A stretch of 64,000 nucleotides of DNA, from assembly GCA_015680685.1 (NCBI GenBank), contig MNCI01009529.1, forward strand, positions 186,096-250,095. Reading direction: 5' to 3'. Each line of letters begins with the position of its first letter. Within the stretch, counting starts at the first letter, position 1. Positions 59,890 to 64,000 of this stretch are shown here, one piece after another. This DNA comes from Gnetum montanum (Eukaryota > Streptophyta > Gnetopsida > Gnetales > Gnetaceae). Both the position numbers and the translations under genes were made by a program. The notes beneath the pieces were generated by a model. The model was not told the origin of the DNA, did not search any database, and was given only the letters and a program-made list of their open reading frames with translations.

Positions 59890-62248
59890 TGACGGCATGT
59901 ATTAGCATGACCGTATGCATTGAGTGCGGTGGTTGGGTTGAAGGAGGCTCTAAAGTTTTGATTGATACTGAGGTTTCTAAGGAATCAGCCGCTTGTGATT
60001 GCAAGGGCTTGGTTGGACTGTTGGTTCTAAAGAAAGGTCTTTTCTTCATGCAATTTTTAGAACCAACAGTAGGTTGAGAATTAACAGCCCTTGTGGCATT
60101 ACATTGTTGCGATTCGATAGGAAGTTCACCTTGCATCGTGAGAGCATGTGGTAGTGGAGCTATTGGTGGAAGAGATGTGGCCAGATGAGAAGGATGATAT
60201 GCTTGCAAAATATTGCCCCTAGAAGAGGGAGTCCCATAATACTCGTGGGCTTGGTAGTGATGTTAAGGAGTAATGTGACCAATAGAGTCACGTGGAGAGA
60301 TTGCATGTTGCACGTAATATCCATATGGGTCAGGTTGCTGGTAAGGATACTATTGCCTTGGTGGTGGCATTCCCCATGATTATGAGTGCTGCCACTATTG
60401 ATATTGCTCAATCAGTTGTGGTGGAGTTCCACTTTGATAATACGCCAAGGGTTGGTAAAACTGTCTTGGGTTACCTTGGGGGTAAGGTAATTTTCAGAGT
60501 GTTTTCTGTTTGTTCAATCGTGGGTTGAGTGTAGACACCTCAGACTCCTGAAAATGTGAGGTTATAGGGCAACATCCCTTAGGATGGTCATATTGACATA
60601 TCTTGCATCCACTATCATTGTCTGTATCTAAATCCATAACTTCTTCGATGACGGAAACTTTTCCCTTTCCCTTGTTACATGCATGTTCAATTTCTCTTTT
60701 CTTTTTTTTTCACAATCACTACCTTGCTCTCTAGACTCCTCTACTAATTTAAGAACAGTTTGAAATCTATTATGTAGGGAATCCCACATTTGGTCTACCT
60801 TTGCTAATACTTCTGATGTCAACTTTTGGATAGGCAAAGTTTTCCTTTTCACCATCTCTTTGAGTGGTACTCTTCTTCATCCTCACAAAATCTTACTCCC
60901 CCTCTTCTGGAGAGAAGGATCTCTATTATACTCTTCCACACTTTCTCTCTTTTGTAGATCACCTTCTTTCTTAGCAACTTGCTCCAATAGTCTTTGAATT
61001 TGATGGGACCTAAGCTCGGATAGTCTTCCTTGGGCATAAGTCCCAAGGGTTCTTCTCATTTCATGCCTAAGCCCATCTACAAGATGGCACAGTTGATCCC
61101 TTTGTGAATAACCATGGCTAGGGCAACAATGTAATAGTGCATAGTATCAACCCATAGTAGCATCCAAGGGTTCATGTCCTCCTTGTTTCCATCCTTGGAT
61201 TTTCTTTCGCAAGTTAGCCACTCGGGAGTACGTTTGGTACTTATCGTTGAAAAATTCTAACATACTACTCCACCTATGAATGGATTCCAGTTCTAAGGAC
61301 CAGTACCATCTTTCTACTTCTTTAACTAGTGTCTGTGGAAACAACTTAAGTTTTTGCCATTCGTTCTCTATGTTTTGAAAGGCACACACATCATGGAATG
61401 CTTGTAAGTGATTCTGAGGATCAGTGTTATATCCCCCTTCAAATCGTGGGATGTTGTTCATATCTAATCTCTTGATCCTACTATCTTTTTGATGCCTTGT
61501 TGGAATTCTAACAACCTTAGTTATGTCTAACATACTTCAAGTAGTGAGTAGGGGTTCATCGTGATTGTCTCGTCCATGGCATTTATGATTCCTACGTTGT
61601 TCCCTACTCTCCCTTCTTCTATGTTGTGATTCTCTAGAGTGCCCTCATCCCCTTTCCTGGCTATTTCATCTATGACTTCCACTTTTCCTACCTTTATCCC
61701 CATGGTCTTTTCTTTATGACTACATTTGGATATTGAAGGAGAGGGTGAAGGAGATGATGAAGGTGAAGAAGAAGGAGAACCATCACCATGATAATGTATG
61801 CTACCTTTTCTTCGGCAGTCTCAGCCTCGATCGCAATTGCGATCAGAATGTCCACCTTTATCATGTGTCCATGTCCCTTTTTTGGATCCTTTGTGCCCAT
61901 GGATATTAGAACCTGGGTTATGAATAGTGAAATGAAAGTTCTGATACACAACTCCTTGGCCAAAGTCAAGGGGAGGAACATTGTTGTGTGGGTGACTACC
62001 TAAGGCAGGTTCACCACCCTCATTTTTTCTTAAGACATGTGGGACATCCTGGGACCACTTACCCTTCAAAGACTTATCATGTCTCTCTTTTTGCAAGTCC
62101 CTTTGACATTGTGCCTCTGTGGGACTGTATTCTCTTGAGTCATGGTCTTGCATAATGTATTTTGCGTGTAAATGTTGCATGCCAATTCATGTGAGAGCAC
62201 AAAGAAACATGCTTGGGACATAATGATCAAGAGGTAATACTATGTTAC
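59890..62248 (-). pseudogene. gag: Gag of element E, interrupted by element I
   Basis: Gag domain 61147-61533 ('HLQAFHDVCAFQNIENEWQ' in part, 'YQTYSRVANLRKKIQGWKQ'). Helical region 60628-61046. Knuckle near 60560-60600 with CKICQYDHPKGCC, all ligands present in CX2CX3HX4C spacing. Pro-rich tail 59843-60208. N-terminal extension 61821-62180 aligns with element I's gag (residues after 'GMQ'). Sequence right up to 62248 still aligns with I's 'NIVLPPDRS' block, so the gag was cut mid-domain by the insertion. Confidence 0.88.
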
Positions 62249-63158
62249 TGATGAGACGCGGATTGCACAAGCCGTGATATCGTGTACGCGATATCGCAGT
62301 CCACCGCCATATCTATAAATAAGAGGTGGAACTCCCCTCATTTCTTATCCTAGGTGTAAAGTAGCGAAGCTCTGGCGGATTGATCACCCCAGAGATAGAA
62401 TATTTTCCATGTGCCCGTAGTAGGAGTCCCCCAAGTGAACGGTTCTTTATTCGAGCAGCTTTGTACCTAAACGCAAGTTGTGTACGGCAATAAAGATGAG
62501 CTTTGTGGATAAACCTTGCAGTGCATGGATAGGTTTAATTAATGTTATTTACTGCTTTCCTAGTGACGCGGCATGAGTACGACTTGGTTACGAGCGTTGA
62601 CGAACGTGTACGGCTAGCCAAGGAATCGGCTACTCATCGCGAATAGATTCTCTCAACCCTTTCCTCCTAGAGCGTGGGACAAGTACGACTTGATTACGAG
62701 CATCTACGGATGTGTACGGCTAGTCAAGGAATCGGCTGCTTGTCACACATAGGTTAGTTAAGTGCCTCAGTACGACCGCTTCGAGCACGTGCGTTACGTG
62801 TGGTGATCCCAGTAACGATTAGCGTTTGGTAGCCACAGTTGCACAGTTCAGGGTGTGTACGGTAAGTGGGAACGGATGCTGACGCTAGGACTTAGTGTTG
62901 TAGTTAGAGTTAGTTAGTTTCTCAACCCTTCACCCTCATAGCTTAGGAGATTAAGCGAAAAATACCAAAAAAATCATATACCTCAGACTTGCTTAACCAT
63001 ACACCGTGACACATACAAGCAAGCCTGGGAAGACAACGAACGATTAACCCCAAGTGTTCCATGGGGCATTTAGGCATTTAGTCTGCGGAGTTCGACCAAA
63101 TCGCGTGTGCTACGCTCGTTTCATATGGTTGAGTGTAGGGGTACCTCGCCACTCATCA
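62249..63158 (+). repeat. 5' LTR of element I
   Basis: 910 bp, TGATGAG to CTCATCA. Two perfect GATATC motifs (about 62276-62296), TATA box 62314-62321 (tataaata), 'caataaagatgag' region about 62490. Best reference LTR for the family here. Confidence 0.93.
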
Positions 63159-63159
63159 T

Positions 63160-63176
63160 TGGCGCCGTTGCCGAGG
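63160..63176 (+). promoter_or_regulatory. Primer-binding site of element I (tRNA-Asp)
   Basis: 'tggcgccgttgccgagg' differs from the complement of the plant tRNA-Asp 3' end at one base. It starts two bases after the LTR end. Confidence 0.9.
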
Positions 63177-63299
63177 ACTAAGTGTTTTTACGCCAATAGA
63201 GCATAAGGGATATCACTCACATCGTTGTGAGCTTTAACGAACCTTCAGGTTAATCAGTTAATTAAGAACATAAATAACAGTAAACAGCACACCATTAGG

Positions 63300-64000
63300 A
63301 TGGCTTCTTCTCACGAAATCAACTCACGTAAGGACAATACAGAAGATAGTCAGCATCACACGCATAACCGAGACCAGCCATGTCCTAAACAATCTAAGGT
63401 CATATATACTCATCCTGATGAGTATGTCCCTGACTTTACTTTTATTCTCCATCAAGATGAGCAGTTGCACTGGAGAGATTTGCAAGTTAACATCGTGTTA
63501 CCCCCAGATCGATCTATCCCTAACATGCTTTTCCATGCCTTAGCACAGATTGGCATGCAAGAGCTATTTGCTGAATACGTTGCGGAAGATTAGGACACAA
63601 GGGATTATCATCCCACAAATGCCCAACATATTCGGGATGAAAGGTAGGAGAGCCAACATTCATTGTTGAAGGGCAAGGTCCCCCATGTCCTTAGTGAAAT
63701 AGGAGACGAGGAACCCCTCACAATGGGTTTCTTAGAAAATGATGTTCCTCCTCCTCACTCTGGTGAAGAGGTAAAGCATCAGGGCCTCCGATCAACTGTA
63801 CATGCTACAGGCTCTAATCCCCGTGAGCACCAACTATTCACGGTAAGAACAACCACTCACACTAAGGACAGACACTTAGATCATCACAACGATCGGGGCC
63901 AAAGCAGCCGAAGAGAAGGTAAGAGACATCACCATGATGATGAATCCCCTTCCTCTTCTCCTTCATCTCACCATTCACACTCTCCTTCCACATCTGGGCA
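63300..64000 (+). pseudogene. gag: Gag of element I (long form), N-terminal part
   Basis: ATG 63300 (MASSHEIN). N-terminal domain at residues about 35-95 with 'DFTFILHQDEQLHWRD' and 'NIVLPPDRSIPNMLF', shared with D and E. A TAG at 63591-63593 ends the first open stretch (97 codons), another lies near 63648, and otherwise the frame stays open to the window edge. The second part is rich in His, Asp, Arg and Ser (for example 'HHHDDESPSSSPSS'), as in D. Both stops could be deaminated CAG codons. Confidence 0.85.

Larger units (their letters stand above)
53489..62248 (-). mobile_element. Element E: gag-pol retrotransposon, 5' end beyond element I
   Basis: Minus strand: gag (62248 to about 59890), protease, RT, RNase H, integrase, a 1.9-kb 3' region, PPT and complete 3' LTR (54294-53489). 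Its gag N-terminus and 5' LTR are separated off by the plus-strand element I inserted at 62249. No ORF3 like that of D is present. It is the best-preserved pol in the window. Confidence 0.88.
62249..64000 (+). mobile_element. Element I: youngest copy, 5' end only, nested in E
   Basis: 5' LTR, intact tRNA-Asp PBS and gag start on the plus strand; the rest lies beyond the window. The LTR start follows E's gag sequence directly at GTTAC (62244-62248). CpG sites and palindromes are better kept than in any other copy, and gag has only two stops in the visible 230 codons, so it is the most recent insertion. Confidence 0.9.

Noticed and set aside
61694-62003. Overlapping ORFs on both strands opposite gag of element E
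   Set aside because: Frame shadows of the His/Asp-rich gag linker.

Overview
This window looks like intergenic DNA from a vascular plant with a large, repeat-rich genome. A gymnosperm is plausible, but the sequence does not settle this. I found no intact host gene, tRNA, rRNA or CRISPR array. Most of the window is nested, decayed LTR retrotransposon sequence of one Ty3/gypsy family of the Athila/Tat type. Evidence for that lineage: a primer-binding site complementary to the tRNA-Asp 3' end, LTRs bounded by TGATGAG...CTCATCA, a polypurine tract ending in GGGGGTA, a Gag knuckle of the form CX2CX3HX4C, an FMDD reverse transcriptase, and no chromodomain. Coding frames are broken mainly by TAG codons and C/G-to-T/A transitions, as expected for old methylated DNA.

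Layout, left to right. 1-1140: degenerate tandem repeat with a unit of about 190 bp. 1141-2794: unassigned AT-rich DNA. 2795-3488: solo LTR with a perfect 5-bp target duplication. 4115-6175: a decayed, apparently intron-containing ORF of unknown family (B), ending against a retrotransposon 3' region and LTR (6176-7561). 7562-13384: element C (+), LTR-gag-spacer-ORF3-truncated LTR, without pol. 13385-25781: element D (-), gag-pol-ORF3, whose 3' LTR is fused head-to-head to C's. 25782-30590: right half of element F (+), ORF3 and 3' LTR, interrupted by D. 30591-34729: DNA holding a chromovirus integrase relic and a short tandem repeat. 34730-39647: element G (+), with gag fused by deletion to ORF3. 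39648-40541: a second copy of the sequence that follows F. 41093-48600: element H (+), the best-preserved LTR-gag-spacer-ORF3-LTR copy without pol. About 50440-53488: an L1-type LINE with its ORF1 part inverted relative to ORF2. 53489-62248: element E (-), gag-pol with 3' LTR. 62249-64000: element I (+), the least decayed, inserted into E's gag and running off the window.

How they fit together. D and E carry protease, reverse transcriptase, RNase H and integrase and represent autonomous forms. C and H keep LTRs, PBS, PPT, gag and ORF3 but have no pol, so they would depend on enzymes from relatives. ORF3 lies in the env position and combines an N-terminal region resembling plant 'transposon protein'/ATHILA ORF1-like domains with a long coiled coil. 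The most unusual signal is upstream of ORF3. In H, D and, more weakly, F, the spacer holds a TATA box next to a cluster of short palindromes of the same sequence class as that element's own LTR U3, followed by a conserved leader motif. This suggests a second, internal promoter for ORF3. It is an inference from sequence and needs transcript mapping.
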